Notes: a model not told the origin generated them from the letters alone. A stretch of DNA of 64,000 nt from Triplophysa rosa (GCF_024868665.1 NC_079898.1:22677364-22741363), one strand, 5' to 3'. Positions 13,701 to 25,639 are shown, counted from the first letter of the stretch. Numbers and translations are program-made.

Positions 13701-14654
13701 GAACCCCAATAGGCTACACATTACTTTTAATTTGGTTTGAACCATCTTTGCAGAAACAAATATATACGCTTATGTCTTTCAATTGAAGTGTTGCAAACAC
13801 AACATCAGGGTTTCCTAAAAATTAGCATCTCAACGTCAAAAGTGTGTATACCAGCCCCGTCACATATTCTCTAGGTGTGACAGTAAATACGCCCTCAAAA
13901 GAGCATCCAGGAACACCGTATTCTTTGGATCCCATAAGATCCCATTTTGGGTGATTTCTTTTGGGAAATGAAAATCTATCCAATGGACCATCAAGCTTGC
14001 TTGGCAACGCTGTCCGTTTCCCATCCCATTGATTACAAGCCCAGCTGGGTTTGGCAGCCCATCATCTGCTCACAGCTCTAGAGAGTCCAACCAGCTGTCA
14101 CCTTAGGAGCAATGGATAAGCAATAACTGCCATTCAGCTCCTTCCACACTGACCACCGGTAATCCATCACATGGGTTTGGTTTAACAAACAGGAAAGACA
14201 TTATGTTTGTGTATTAAAATTAAACAGTTGATAGTATAAATTCCATTGTTGCTGTTCTCAACATCCGATTAACTCTGGCTTGCTCATGCAGAGGTAATGC
14301 AGATAACAGCTGTCCGGCTCCCATCTGGAACATGTTTGAGTTAAATACAAATTAAAGAGTTTTGTGGTCTTGTGCTCTCGTGTGTGATCTAGTTACCTTT
14401 TTGGTGCAAGTTGACCAAAAGAAAAGGTAATAGACTTAGCAAATATAGTAGACTTAAAACATTTAGAATGAATTGCAGATTTGTTGCTTGGGGTTGTGTT
14501 TGTTCCTGCGGTGGCATCAGCGTTGTTGTGATCATCAGATGAGGTTTATAACCCTTGACTTTGGTCGTCCTAGATCGAGATCTCCATTTTCGAGGACAGC
14601 GGATCCAGCAGTTCCAGCTCCACCGGAAGCTCTCCGTCCAGCACGGCACAATGA
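1719..14654 (+). CDS. golga7b: golga7b, golgin A7 family member B (whole gene, 5 coding exons)
   Basis: Joined exons 1719-1730, 9120-9245, 9714-9866, 12622-12723 and 14574-14654 give 157 residues; the human protein is about 167. The protein starts [16 protein letters not shown]. It carries the family blocks [16 protein letters not shown] (exon 2), [17 protein letters not shown] (exon 3, residues 77-93) and [18 protein letters not shown] (exon 4), and ends in a Ser-rich tail. The Cys pair of GCLAC (residues 78 and 81) matches the palmitoylated pair of GOLGA7. Family knowledge: GOLGA7 partners the acyltransferase DHHC9 and GOLGA7B partners DHHC5, so it is probably a membrane-attached cofactor of protein S-palmitoylation at Golgi and plasma membrane. 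The N-terminus and tail favour GOLGA7B over GOLGA7. All introns are phase 0; introns 1-3 are GT-AG and intron 4 is AT-AG. It converges with crtac1, as I recall for human 10q24.2. Confidence 0.95.
3514..4038 (+). mobile_element. Solo LTR of a retroelement, with target-site duplication
   Basis: A 525-bp block begins TGTCATGG and ends ACGTGACA, so it has the LTR-type TG...CA ends with a short TGTCA/TGACA inverted repeat. It is flanked by perfect 5-bp direct repeats TACAC (3509-3513 and 4039-4043). There is no coding sequence, primer-binding site or polypurine tract beside it, so it reads as a recombined solo LTR. An AT-rich stretch with ATTAAA lies in its last 100 bases. The superfamily cannot be told from this alone. 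Confidence 0.8.
6263..6895 (+). repeat. Interspersed repeat, copy 1 (inverted partner near 33.7-34.4 kb)
   Basis: Reverse-complement similarity links this block to about 33690-34385. Shared landmarks include the strings around GACTTCTTTACAATGT, TTTCTGTGCTCGATACACTC, the GA-rich tract near 6555, AACGGTGGATATAACGC and CTTCGAAGATACGAAGTATG. It carries a frame at 6479-6757 without homology that I recognise, which is shared repeat DNA. The class is unknown; no terminal repeats were clear in this copy. Confidence 0.75.
7893..7911. repeat. Short GCT trinucleotide run
   Basis: About six GCT units in golga7b intron 1, not in coding sequence. Confidence 0.8.
9120..9245 (+). CDS. golga7b: golga7b coding exon 2
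   Basis: 42 codons from [10 protein letters not shown] to [13 protein letters not shown]. Acceptor TTTGTAG ends at 9119; donor GTAAG at 9246. Phase 0 at both ends. Residue 5 is Phe where I recall Val in the human protein. Confidence 0.95.
9246..9713 (+). other. golga7b: golga7b intron 2
   Basis: A 468-bp GT-AG intron with no other feature seen. Confidence 0.9.
9714..9866 (+). CDS. golga7b: golga7b coding exon 3
   Basis: 51 codons from [14 protein letters not shown] to [10 protein letters not shown], including the GCLAC motif with the two probable palmitoylation cysteines. Acceptor GTGCAG ends at 9713; donor GTATTG at 9867. Phase 0 at both ends. Confidence 0.96.
10773..10986. repeat. 21-bp minisatellite, about ten diverged units
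   Basis: Units begin GTGGGTACAG or GAGAGCACGG and continue TTTxxAAA. Starts fall at 10797, 10818, 10839, 10861 and then every 21 bases to the unit ending at 10986, with one 22-base unit and a diverged 24-base unit at the left. Because 21 is a multiple of three, the array stays open on the minus strand and makes a repetitive frame there. No start context or family match supports that frame as a gene. Confidence 0.85.
11378..11880. mobile_element. Non-autonomous Tc1/mariner-like element
   Basis: Terminal inverted repeats: TACACTACCGATCAAAAG at the left, continuing TTTTTGAACAC, and GTGTTCAAAAACTTTTGACC at the right. This end sequence resembles a common fish Tc1-like family as I remember it. The ~500-bp interior has no transposase. 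The right end is diverged (GGAGCGCATA where a TAGTGTA-like end is expected). Confidence 0.75.
12622..12723 (+). CDS. golga7b: golga7b coding exon 4
   Basis: 34 codons from [17 protein letters not shown] to DPIERGMRV. Acceptor TTCCACAG ends at 12621. The exon ends with GTG (Val), directly followed by ATATCCTTT, an exact U12-type AT donor. Cutting instead at the GT of the last codon would delete the Val of the conserved GMRVIEIS block. Confidence 0.92.
12724..14573 (+). other. golga7b: golga7b intron 4: probable U12-type AT-AG intron
   Basis: The intron begins ATATCCTTT (12724-12732), identical to the minor-spliceosome AT-type donor consensus. A candidate branch site, ACCCTTGAC at 14551-14559, matches seven of nine positions of TTCCTTRAY. 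Its adenosine (14558) lies about 15 nt before the intron end TAG, the short spacing typical of U12 introns, and there is no strong polypyrimidine tract. Phase 0. The ends are AT-AG, rarer than AT-AC. No other gene is seen inside. Confidence 0.85.
14574..14654 (+). CDS. golga7b: golga7b coding exon 5 (last) and stop
   Basis: 26 codons, [15 protein letters not shown] and a Ser/Thr-rich tail, then TGA at 14652-14654. Acceptor CCTAG ends at 14573. The Ser-rich tail resembles the Ser/Gly-rich C-terminus of GOLGA7B and differs from the short tail of GOLGA7. It is somewhat shorter than the human tail. Confidence 0.92.
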   Translation: MEISIFEDSGSSSSSSTGSSPSSTAQ

Positions 14655-15041
14655 CTGGAGGAGCAGCACCAGGGGTACGGGTACAGAGGGGCCAGTACGT
14701 TGCCCAAAATACGCATGCTGAAACACGAGAGCACCAGATTTTAAGAAAGAGAAAGTATAGCTAACTTACTCCTTTCAAACATCTGCAAAGCCAGAAGCTT
14801 TAACATAACCCTCCTCACCACATCGTTCTCTATTTTTCATCCCCCTCCGCATTTTCATTAGTTTTCTTTGCCCTGCTTTGTCAAATGCTCAAAGATGGAT
14901 GATGCGTGGACCGTGTGTCACCAGTCTGCTGTAAAAATCCAGTTTAAGACGGTAGTGGTGTTTTTACTGTAGCTAATCTGTAGCTCATTTTTAATGTTAA
15001 AAGATCATTTAATGATAGCAAATAGACAGTAGATTCATATA

Positions 15042-15047
15042 AATAAA
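15042..15047 (+). terminator. golga7b: Candidate golga7b polyadenylation signal AATAAA
   Basis: First clear AATAAA after the stop codon at 14654, about 390 bp downstream. It is positional only; later AATAAA hexamers exist and the UTR may be longer. Confidence 0.25.
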
Positions 15048-15084
15048 AGTTGATCCTACCAGAGCAAACTGCAGGAGATGAAAA

Positions 15085-15340
15085 AAAAACAATAGAAACC
15101 CAAATAGGAACCATCACAGAAATTCTAATGATTTCTATTAAAATACCATTAGCTTTTTTTCATTAAAACCATTACAAAATTTCTTTCAAGTTTGATTTGG
15201 GCATTATTCCAATAGGAATTAATGGTGTTTTATTGGTTCCTATCTGCCAGATAACATCCCACCAAAAGAATGCATAACATACCAATAGACACCATTATAG
15301 TTTCCATTAAATCCAATACAATTCCCTTTATAACATTTAT
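15085..15340. repeat. Palindromic MITE-like repeat
   Basis: An inverted pair, AAATAGGAACCA near 15101 and TGGTTCCTAT near 15234, encloses further echoes of the motif (CCAATAGGAATTAATGG, CCAATAGACACC). It looks like an AT-rich fold-back element; the ends are approximate. Confidence 0.45.
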
Positions 15341-15359
15341 TACGTAAAATAATCGTTTT

Positions 15360-15705
15360 TTTCTCTAAAATTGCAATTTTCCTATTTTTCTTGAAAAATT
15401 GCAGTCTTTCTGTAATTTGACAACTTTTGACCATATTTTTTACCATCCTGTAAAAAACATTTTTTTCTGGCAGCTGGGGCATCAGAAATATACCACAAAA
15501 ATATTTTTTCCCATGTAAAATTACATGTTTTTCCTGTTTCTCTTGTGAATTTGCAGTCTTTTTCTCTAACTGGATGGTAATTTGACGATTTAAAAAAATA
15601 TGTGAAAAATCTGTTTAAAAAATACCCAGGAAAATTATTTAAAAAATGTTTAATATTATACATAAAAAATATTTAAAAAAGTAAAATTCTGTAAAATTAG
15701 GTTTT
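15360..15705. repeat. T-rich interspersed repeat, related to 58790-58975
   Basis: Repeated strings such as GTGAAAAATCTGTT, TAAAATTCTGTAAAATTA and TTGCAGTCTTTTTCT recur at 58790-58975. The open frames here come from the low-complexity composition. Confidence 0.6.
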
Positions 15706-18700
15706 TTAACTGTTTCCATTTTCCATTGTGTTTTACAAAATCAAAGCTGCCTGTTCAGAAGACAGTGTTAGGGGCCAGAAACATTCATATTTTTCAATCC
15801 ATCTATAACAATTTCACACCTGTACTAGCTATTTTCTTTCCCCATGGCACTTGGCCCGGTCCATAATCCATCTTTGCCCATACATTGATTTGAATCGTAT
15901 TTTATTTAAACATTATTTATTTGAACTGAGCTCTCAGTTCATCCTTGTGACTTTAAAGTCCAGACTTCACTGACAGTCTTGCCTCTGTTTGTTCCACCCA
16001 TGATTAGTGTTATGAACTATACGCCCAACAAAGCTCTCAGAAATGCAAACAGCAGCCCTTTTAGAAATATCTTTGTTTTTTACGATAAAATCTACCTCCA
16101 GTGTGTGCTTGTGCTGGAAGCCGAGGAAGCCAGCGTGGAGGTCAGCGATGGAAATGAGCCTTAGATAGAGTTTATTTTGACTGATCGGGTTCAGAGAAGA
16201 TTGACTCACCAGCTGTTCAGAACGGGCCGAGAGATTTTTCTTCAATGTTCTTGCTGGTTTCTCAGAGGTAATGAATGCAGGAATGCTCTGTTAATGTTCT
16301 CCTGCAGGATGGCCGTTTCCATAATCGGGAATAATGAGTTCGCTTAAATCAGTGAGTTTGTCAAATAAATATAAATTGATGTACACACTCAACATAAAAA
16401 ATGTAGCGTTCTTTTACTGAGGATGATATAAAGCAAAGATGTAGCTTAACATTCAGTGTTGGGAAGAACAAAGACTTCAATAAATCCACAGATTAAACAC
16501 TAATATGAATATTTTAGGGGGCGGTCAAATGTTTGTGGTGCTTAAATTATTTATGGCATGTTGAAGCAATAAGAAGAATAAAAGGCAAGTGAAAAAAACA
16601 CTTATAAACAACAATCGTTGTACCAAAGTGCTGTGCATAATTTATGATAAAGAATAAAAACACAAAGTTAATGAACTACAGGTTGCGTTTGTCTAATTTT
16701 AGAATACTTTTATGCTGCTATTTGTGCTTTTCAGTAGTTGTCCACATTTATTGCATTTTAAAGTCTGTTTTACATCTTGTGTTTCTCTGATAAAAAAGCA
16801 CTTGGGTGAACTATCCCTTTATAATTGTTAGAGAGGATAGACGTTTCTAATCAAAAGCTCATTGTTCTCATTTTAAAAAAGCATCCGCGTTTTAGGCATG
16901 CAAGACCACCTTAACCGCATTTGCATCTTAAGTTTATTGCTTCACTTCTCCACTTCATTATTTGGTGTCATTCTTTCCCATTTTTATTTTCAGTTTTCCA
17001 CCTGGCTAAACTAAACCCACCCTTGAGCTTCAGGTCTGCTCTCACAGGGACTCGTCTGATCTTTAGTACTGTAGCAGACATACAGATTCCGTGTCTGTTG
17101 CCTTCGTGTTTCACTGCTGTGGAGATACCCACCCTGGCGCTGATCCATCACGACTGCGGACTGCCAGAGAGACGTCTGTAAATTGTACATGACTTGCACT
17201 AATAATGCATGAGGGTCTGGCTGTGGACTCGTGGTTTGGTACTGTGAGTGAGTGAATGGAAACTATACAGGTCTGCCATTCGAGATATGATTTTGCACAA
17301 TCATTATATTGTGGCTGAAAACGGGGTCTGATTTTGACTCTCGTGATGGAGTGCGAGGGGCATTTATTTACAATACAACATTTAGGGTTTGAAAGGGCCC
17401 TGGGCTGTTTCATACAAATCGGTAAAACATGACACAAAAATGTAAGTTCCATTAAAAAGACATACATTACCATGTGTTTATGTGGACAAGCCTGCTATTT
17501 TGGTCAGGTCATACATAATTCATATGGAGTGTCGAGCAGAGAACGGATGATGTGTGCCATGCCTTGCGTTTTCCAGAATATTCACTTTTCATTTATATCA
17601 AACACTAGAGCATGCACGTGCGTATGAGATGGAAAACTGTCAAATGTCTCCAAATGAAAAACTACATGTTAGAAAAAATACTTTGATATGGTCAAATCCT
17701 TGTAGCTAGTTTTGTATTGTAGAATAAATCGTTTTCATGTACAGTAAGAAAACACTGAAGTAAGTGTTCATTACGCGTTTCCAGTTACTGTTTTTACTTC
17801 CTTTGGGAACACTGTAAAATGTCTGGCTTTTTGCTGCTAGAGATCTGCAAAGTATCTATTTGTATGAACAATATACATATATTGCACTTAAAAGAATACA
17901 ACGTATCAAGAGTGTGTTTTTTACAATTTATATGAAAATCTAGTTGTGTCCCAGAATGCACAGATACGTGCAGGAATTTGTAAAGTATTTGTTTTCCATG
18001 TCCAGAATGCCAGCAAAAATAATAAAATGTTGTTTTTCCTCTTGAAACAGCAACCAGATATTTCTTGTCATACACAGACACACCACTAAAACAAAAGCAG
18101 ACTGATTTCTGGGCTTTGTGTGCATGTGCTACGCTTATAAACGTGACAGATTCCTCTTTGGCCGTATTGTTGACATGACTGGTTCTCATAAGAGCCATAT
18201 TCTTTGACCTCAACTTTCACCTTATCAAAGATCCAGCTCAAGCGCTTTATAAAAAGGAGCAATTATCTCTTATACATTAAGCGGCGTTACTGCCTATAAA
18301 ATACATCAATTTTGTTAGCAAGGGAACAATGTGGCGCTTGACGCAACATGAAAATTCTCCAGACATGGAGGATTAGAGTTACGGTTTTGGCAACACTATA
18401 GACTGAATTTGGTTTTGCAGTTTAATAGATCATTTGCACGGAGTCTGTTCTTCCTGGTTTAAAAGAGCAAATTCACCTGCTGAGCTTTCCCTTATTACTC
18501 CATTTTCTTTCTTCTTTCCCATTTTCTTCCTTTATTTCCCTCAACCCTTTAAAACTTTCCCACCATATAAACACTCATATCATTCCAGGGCTCCGGTGCC
18601 AGCTAGCACTGCATGTTCAGCTCCTCCAGACTCCACCTAGAACCCCAAAACTAGCGCCATCACCATCCGGCTTTATTATCTCCCCACAGCAGCACAGGTG

Positions 18701-18904
18701 CTGACAATGATCACTGGATCAATCTGATTGGTTGATCAGATCTTCAAAGACAATTACAACAGCTAAATCTGATCGGAAATCAGTCAGGCACCATTTTGGT
18801 ATTAATACTGGTTTATCCTTCAACCAAGTCATTGTAAAAAAACACAATTTGATCCCAGACCAGTTCCCAGCTCCTACAGGGGAACACTCTTAAACATAAA
18901 GCAG

Positions 18905-19150
18905 CTTAAAAGCTTCTTCACAGCGATGCTATAGAAGAACAATTTTTGGTTCCACAAAGACCCATTCATTCAAAGTTCTTTAAAAAAACATCTCTTTCTT
19001 ACTTTTTTTATAACCTGAAGAACTTTTTTCGCCACAAAGAACCTTTTTTGAAACAGAAAGGTTCTTCAGATGTTATAGGTTCTTTATGGAAGCAAAAGGT
19101 TCTTCTATGGCATCAAAGAACCTTTTGATGCTCATTTTTTTTAAGTGTGT
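18905..19150. repeat. Fold-back element with GATGCTATAGAAGAAC ends
   Basis: GATGCTATAGAAGAAC near 18925 is answered by its near reverse complement GTTCTTCTATGGCATC near 19098. AAAGAACC/GGTTCTT motifs recur between them. The pattern fits a small non-autonomous DNA element common in fish; the frame at 18946-19128 is part of it. Confidence 0.65.
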
Positions 19151-20297
19151 AACAACCTTGTTAATCATTTACTTTTTTCACCTGTTTAATGATGTTTGCT
19201 AAATGTCAATTGCTTTAAAGACAAAACTGGCAATAAGAGTAATAAAAATAGCAACCCTCACAGAACATGAAATGGTTCATAAAACTTGACCTCTTGAGGT
19301 GCAAACTCTGAAGATTAAGCATCTCCTTTCACTGACCATTTGTTTTGAAAATAAAATGGAAATTTAGTTCTCTACTAATAGAAAAGTGTCTACGGCGGGA
19401 CGAGGAGAAAACAACAGTGTGCTGTAAATACTGTATCTGTGTGTTTACTTAAATAAAGGCTTGAGAGGACTATTATTTTGGAAAATGAAATGAGGCAACA
19501 AAACGAACAGCAAAAATGAATTCAAGGCCCACGTACAATAAGAGTTTTTCCGTGAATGTATTTAGTTTTCAACAATAAACACGCAGGCCCGGTGAGTGTT
19601 ATTGATACACGCTGACTTCACGTTTATAGAGAAAACGTCATCCCCTTTATCAACCGAGAGGAAAATTAAAATCACTGGTGGGTCAGAACTCAGGCCAAGC
19701 GCGCTCTTGAACTTTTAAAAACAGGAAGAGGACTTGAGTCAAACTAAAGGAGCTTTGTTGTCTGAGAACCAGACGTAATCATACAGACTAAATAGATGTG
19801 ATTTGTTATTCATTCTTGTAAGGTCACTTTAAATAAAGTGACAATCATTTTAAAACTACGAGGAAGTTCTCCGTTCAGACGATTCTGGATTGTGACAGGA
19901 ATACAGACGGATGGGCCAGTGAACCGCTGACATGAGCTTAGAACAGAACTTGGTTTTCTCCAGTTCAGATTAAAGCTCTTTTTATCAGGATGAAATCATT
20001 CTAGGGTGTGTTCATTTTTATTAAAACTTGCAGATTTCCTCATGGGTTTGTTCTCATTACATACTGTATATAAAGGTCACAATAAAACTGTCTTGGACAT
20101 TTTGTACCACCACATTATTTTTGTATTATTTATACATCACATGTAGATATTTTATTGTTTTGCCTTTTTCAATCTTCAGTGTTCAGAGTTATGTCTATTA
20201 TGTGTATATAATATTTTGCATGATTAATTATTATATCAAGAGTGAAAAAAATAACATTTCAATACTGAACTGAAGTGCTCATCCGTGTGTATTTTTG

Positions 20298-20348
20298 TAA
20301 TAATATAATATAATATAATATAATATAATTTAAATAATATAATATATT
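20298..20348. repeat. TAATA microsatellite
   Basis: Pentanucleotide array of about seven units with degenerate edges, in the region between golga7b and crtac1. Confidence 0.9.
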
Positions 20349-20899
20349 GAGTACCAGTAGTCAAAAAACATAAAAAATTGTGTCCAATAACTTGGCCAAA
20401 ATAAGACTCTAGGAGGCATTCTACAATATAAATGAAAAGTTTATTTTGTGTGTTATATATGTATATTTGTTGACATGATAAATATGACACCGACAAATAT
20501 TGTGCCATGTCTTGAAATTGAAAGACCTTAAACTTTTGCATATACCGTTCGAAAATACTATAAAGGGCCGTTACAAAACTATCAGTAAAGTACTGTTTAC
20601 ACGGCAAAAAAAATCACCCACAGGAATTACGTCGCAAACACATAACCAGACGTTCAATAGTAAACAGTAGTTCTACCGTTGAAAGACGATTTATACAACT
20701 TTTAAGCTCAAGTAACACACACACATTTTGGTAAGGAAGAATAAATATGAGCAAATCAACAAAAATATAAGCTTTCCATTTTGGCCTTTAAACTCTCCTG
20801 AATGCCTTGACTCATAGACCTCCATTGTCGGCGCATTACTGTAAACATGATTTTTGTTTGTTTGTACTGAACCCAGAACATTCCCTTAAGCTCATTTGT

Positions 20900-21130
20900 A
20901 TATTCAATTCAGATTTATTTGTGAAGCCCATTTCATAACACATGTTGTTTTAACTGAGCTTAAAAGAAAATAGAGCTTGAATATTCAGCCAGTAGCGAGG
21001 AAAAGTGCATGTGGTGAGGAAAAACTCCCTATGGTTTTGGGTAGCATGAGGATAAAACCTTGGAAGTAAACAAGACTCAAGCGGGGAGACTTGGACTGCA
21101 TTGTTTAATACAGGGTTTCCCAACCAATCC
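20900..21130. repeat. Fish LINE/SINE-type untranslated fragment
   Basis: Contains ATTCAGATTTATTTGTGAAG and GAGGAAAAACTCCCTATGG followed by AAACCTTGGAAG, a string combination I know from a widespread fish retroelement. It is diverged and has no coding part. Confidence 0.5.
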
Positions 21131-21294
21131 CTGCCCGGGATTGCCAAAGCTCTCAGGGGTCACCAAACGTAAATAATTTGATTGTTGTCTCAATCATATT
21201 ATATAAATTTGAAGGGCATATCTCCATATGGCATAAATAAAACGTGAAATCTCTATGTACAATCCATTAAAAACCTAACGTATGATGAATCGCT

Positions 21295-21350
21295 TTATTG
21301 TTTTCCTCACTCTTGTACTTTGCTTTGAATAAAAGCATCACCTAAATGTA
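21295..21350 (+). repeat. SINE-type 3' tail
   Basis: TTTGAATAAAAGCATCACC TAAATG is a diverged version of the GATAAAAGCGTCTGCTAAATG tail shared by many fish SINEs. Confidence 0.5.
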
Positions 21351-22989
21351 AATATAAAAACCTGTGTGACTGTTGGAGACATATGAACGGCTTAGGTTTC
21401 CAGTTTTATTGCAAACGTGTACAAGATTTCTTCACTGTTTCGATCAAGACATGCCAGCATCTCTCCGTTCACACCTCATGACAGAGTTCATTTATTATTT
21501 ATCCATTCAGCTGCAAAGGTTTCATAAGACAGTTTAACAAAAACCGTATGACTAAAATACAGCCTCCTTGGTTTTGTATTTAGTTTCTACAAACATTACG
21601 CTGTATGCTCCTCTCAAGAGCGGGCTATGTTGGTTTTGGCTAATGGTACGTAACCTCAGGGGTTAACGCCGATTTTGTTGTGTCTGTTGTAGATACAAAA
21701 CAACATCTTGCGCACACAGGATAAATATGTGCTGTTGCAATAATCTCTGTTGTCAGAAATATTTAGCAATGTTATGAAAGCTTCAGTTCAAGGTTACGGC
21801 ATGCTGTTGATGATCTGAGGAAAATGTTGACCCGTTCAATGCCTTTGACTCATTCCTTTGCGTTCAAAAGTAATTAGATGGCCACACACTGAGGTCAAGA
21901 AAAAAATGCAGTAAAGTCTTTAAAGATGCTGCTTGAAGGGACAGTACTCCTATATATGACAATTATGAATCTATGATAAAGCTCCAAAAATGAAAAAGAG
22001 CTCCATTCAGACAAAATAAAAGTACGGCGTGGGTTTAGATAAAGAAGAAAAGAATATGAATCTAAGGATACGTAAAGGATACAATTTGGTAAATTTGCCA
22101 TACTGCATCCTTAAATGTCAATTGAAATTCTAGTCAGCAGGAATTATCTGGTGTGTATTTATTAAGAATGTCAAAAACATATTATTACTAACCAGATTTA
22201 AATCAACCCATGTGTGTAATATTTGCCCTAATAAATAAATCAACCAAGTCTCCCATATTACTTTGTTCTTTGTAAATGAGACATTCCAATTTGGACGCTT
22301 ACACAGCCACAGCCAATGACAGCAAACACCACATTCAGTGTGCTGATAGTAAATATTCACACCTCCCAACCAGAATTATTCTTTCATCTGTAAGAGATAC
22401 TTTCAGCACATTTTAATCCCTTTTCTCTTCAACAGCTGAGTACTGGGCATGCGTTCTCAACCCCATCAATAGTTTATCAGGCTACTGCGTCAGACTTCGA
22501 ACAGCCAGAGATAACTGAATTAAGCCAGGAGATCAATGATATATTTTGAAACAGGCTATGAATCCTGCTTTTACATCACCACAAACTCATCAGATATCTT
22601 TTCTGGTATGACTCTCCACGAAGATTGGAGTTACAAATACAGATCTACATAAAAGATATGAAACCCCTTGCTCTAGTAGGCCTATCATACAGCCAGATTG
22701 TATTATTCAGGCATGTAATTCTGAATGTAATGGCACCACATTAATAGAGGAATGTGGAAATCCTAAAATAAAAAGGAAATTAATGTATGATTTGTGATCA
22801 GGTTTCATGTCTCACCAATCATCAGTAAATTACTGGCAAACCTGCTGCGAAATTACAGCAAAGTTTTACAGTGTAGGACTAGAATAACATACAATGCGGT
22901 TTTGCATAATTGACCAGTTGATTGCACATTATCCCCATGTATTCTCCATATTTTATAATTTTCCTGTTTTTTTTTTTTTTTTTCCTTCT

Positions 22990-23080
22990 ATGCATACTTT
23001 TTTATTATGTCTCTACTAATAAGTATTTACTGTAACGCTGCTTTGCAACAATGCAAAATTGTGAAAAAACGCTATAGACA
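22990..23080 (+). repeat. LINE/SINE-type 3' tail
   Basis: GTAACGCTGCTTTGCAACAA and the following TGCAAAATTGTGAAAAAACGC are a typical fish retroelement tail; a relative lies at 54030-54105. Confidence 0.5.
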
Positions 23081-23354
23081 TAAATTTTAAAGGAATATAA
23101 CGCAGGTACCAAATAAACAACTAAATGCAAATAAAATGTTGACTTGAGTTAAAAGGATCATAGCAGATTATAGGCAGGGGTGAGAGAGAAAATGATCACA
23201 GCTGCATTATATAGGTACAACACTGATGCTGATTGGTCAATCAAAGCATCCATAATGAATGATTGTGAATTGTATGAAAACTATTCATTGCCACATTTAC
23301 TATTAAAATAAAGTCTACGGCTAATATTATTACATATCTCCATTCTGGCTCAAC

Positions 23355-23475
23355 CTTCGGTGCAGTTTTGTGTCTTGGCACATGTGACCGTCTCAGAAGA
23401 AAATCGCTTATGTTGTAGCATTCCTCATTTGTAAGTCACTTTGGGAAAAAGCTGGTAAATGAATAAATGTATATG
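23355..23475 (+). repeat. SINE-type 3' tail
   Basis: TTGTAAGTCACTTTGGGAAA followed by AAGCTGGTAAATGAATAAATG resembles the V-SINE/HE1-type tail. A tRNA-related head was not recognised. Confidence 0.5.
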
Positions 23476-25639
23476 AAAACCAAATGTCATTTCAACATTA
23501 ATTACTTTGAGTGGTTTAGTTTTCTTCAGAGTACAGAAGCAAATGTTTGGAATTGTCTCACGGCTTGATCAAACAGCAGAAACGGTTCAGGACTTTCCAC
23601 AGATGCTAAAAGAGAGAATGTCACCATTCAGTTATATTCATTTATGCATTTGTGGTAGTTAGATCATTCTTCGTTCCAAAAATATGAAACTAAATTGTTT
23701 TTACCCGAGTAGGAGAATTTCATTGTATTGTCTAAATACTGTCTTGGCTGTATAGAAAGAAACCTGTAAACAGGTGTGTCAGTGCTGTGGGCGTCACATA
23801 GGCTAGTACTGAACCACGAGTGTTGGCTGGCATACCCTAGAACACCCCAGCACCTGTTTTGAACACCGACCCTGCCTCAGGAATCTAACGTTGCATTTAA
23901 AGACAACAAACACAAGAGACCTCGCACCTCAGCAGACTGAGACTGCTTTCCTCTCCAAGATCTGATCTTGCTTCACTTTTTATTTTCTCTTGGTGTCTCT
24001 CCCTCTATCTCTCTTCATCTCTTGGACTAACTTTTCTGACTAAGTTTAAATATCTGAAATATGTCTTGAAAACCTCTCTGAATCCCCAGCGGAGACAACG
24101 ATCTAACAGCCTCGGGTTAGCTGTGTGCCCAGCAGCTGAGATACACACCCAAAATGTTATTTACCTGGTGAAGTTTTTTGTGTTTGGCTTGAAGGTTTTT
24201 GCGGGTCACTTAGCACTGAATAAACATGAAAAATTCTTGGTTCATGCTTTTTTTGTTTAGACTCGAGATGGAAAGTTTTGCGAGGGACAGAAAAATGAAG
24301 CTTTAATGTTTCAATTAAACAAAATGAAAACCAACACAGAAAAACGTCTTGACTTTATTTTACATATATGGATCTGAAATTACAGTGAATTCGGCCAAAA
24401 ATGAACAAATTTTCATAAAAAAAAAACTGAACGGTTGAATTAAATGTCACCATTCTCATCTATTCTCTTACTGTTACAGATTTTGTGAAAGTGCACACAA
24501 ATCCATCGCCCACACATCAAGTCTTCAAGCCGTCTTTCAGTACCCAAAACCTCTGTAAAACCAGACCAACTAAGGACAAGTCGGTCTTAAACTGATCTAT
24601 CAGGGCAGTCTGGACCAGTACGAAAAACCCATGCTGGTATTTTCATTACAAATTGTTAAAGCAGAAAATATGACAACAGATCATTGTTTGACAACCCTTT
24701 TACATGACATGCATTTATTGAGAATTTGTACGTGCCTTTGGTCTCCTTACAACCACGACACCGAAGAACCGTAAGCTGCTTTGAACACAACTATGTTCTT
24801 TTGAAATGATAATTGTAGGTGACATCTGTCAACTCTTGTGAGATTTTTCCTGAAGCGGTCGTCGCATTTAGTCTTTGTTTTCTTGAGCCACAACACGGAA
24901 AATAATAAATGAAGCTTAATAAAACACAGAGAATCTGTTCTGCCCTGCAATGCAGACATCACGAGTCAGCTCAAAGGTTATCTAACATCATCACAAACCA
25001 GAGTGGATTCCAATCATCATAGTGATGTGAATGTTCAAAAGCACTTTCTTGAGATATGATGGCATTCATTGTTTAAAGAGTGCGCAGATTTTAAGTCAAC
25101 AGTGATGATGACATCTGTCTATCGCATCTTTCATCAGATGATGTCATTCGGTTGATAAACGCTAACAGGTACAGTAGGTATGAAGCTTGCATATCATGTT
25201 AAATGTTTAATTCACAGACCCACATGTATGGCTCATTAGACTTTGGCAAATATTCTCTTATTATTTTATATCTGCGTTATCACCCAAACTGGTTTGGGAT
25301 GTAAAACTCACAAAATATAATAAATATATATAAATAAATATGTATAGGGGAAAACCAAAACCATTTGTATAAAATAAATATAACCTTAAAATTTGGTCTT
25401 CTCTTCACACAAACCTGCTTCAAAAGACTTTAAAAAACATATCAAATATTATAATATTATGCTTAACTATGATTAAAACGTTTTTTTATATTGTAGTGTA
25501 AATCCCATGTTAATTTGTCATGGTTATATTCCAAAATGATAATAAATTAGCTATAATTAAAGGCAGTACAACAATGAAATATAAATGAAAAGTTAATTTG
25601 CAAAAACATATAACTTTGTCTTGAGAGGTGTATAAAGTC

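Noticed and set aside
17794..18213. 139-residue minus-strand frame between golga7b and crtac1
   Set aside because: Low-complexity composition with no recognisable domain, splice-joined partner or clear gene context.
20700..20740. Short ACACAC and AT-rich stretches considered as CRISPR-like or origin-like repeats
   Set aside because: There is no spacer-repeat regularity, and the eukaryotic gene structure makes such features implausible.
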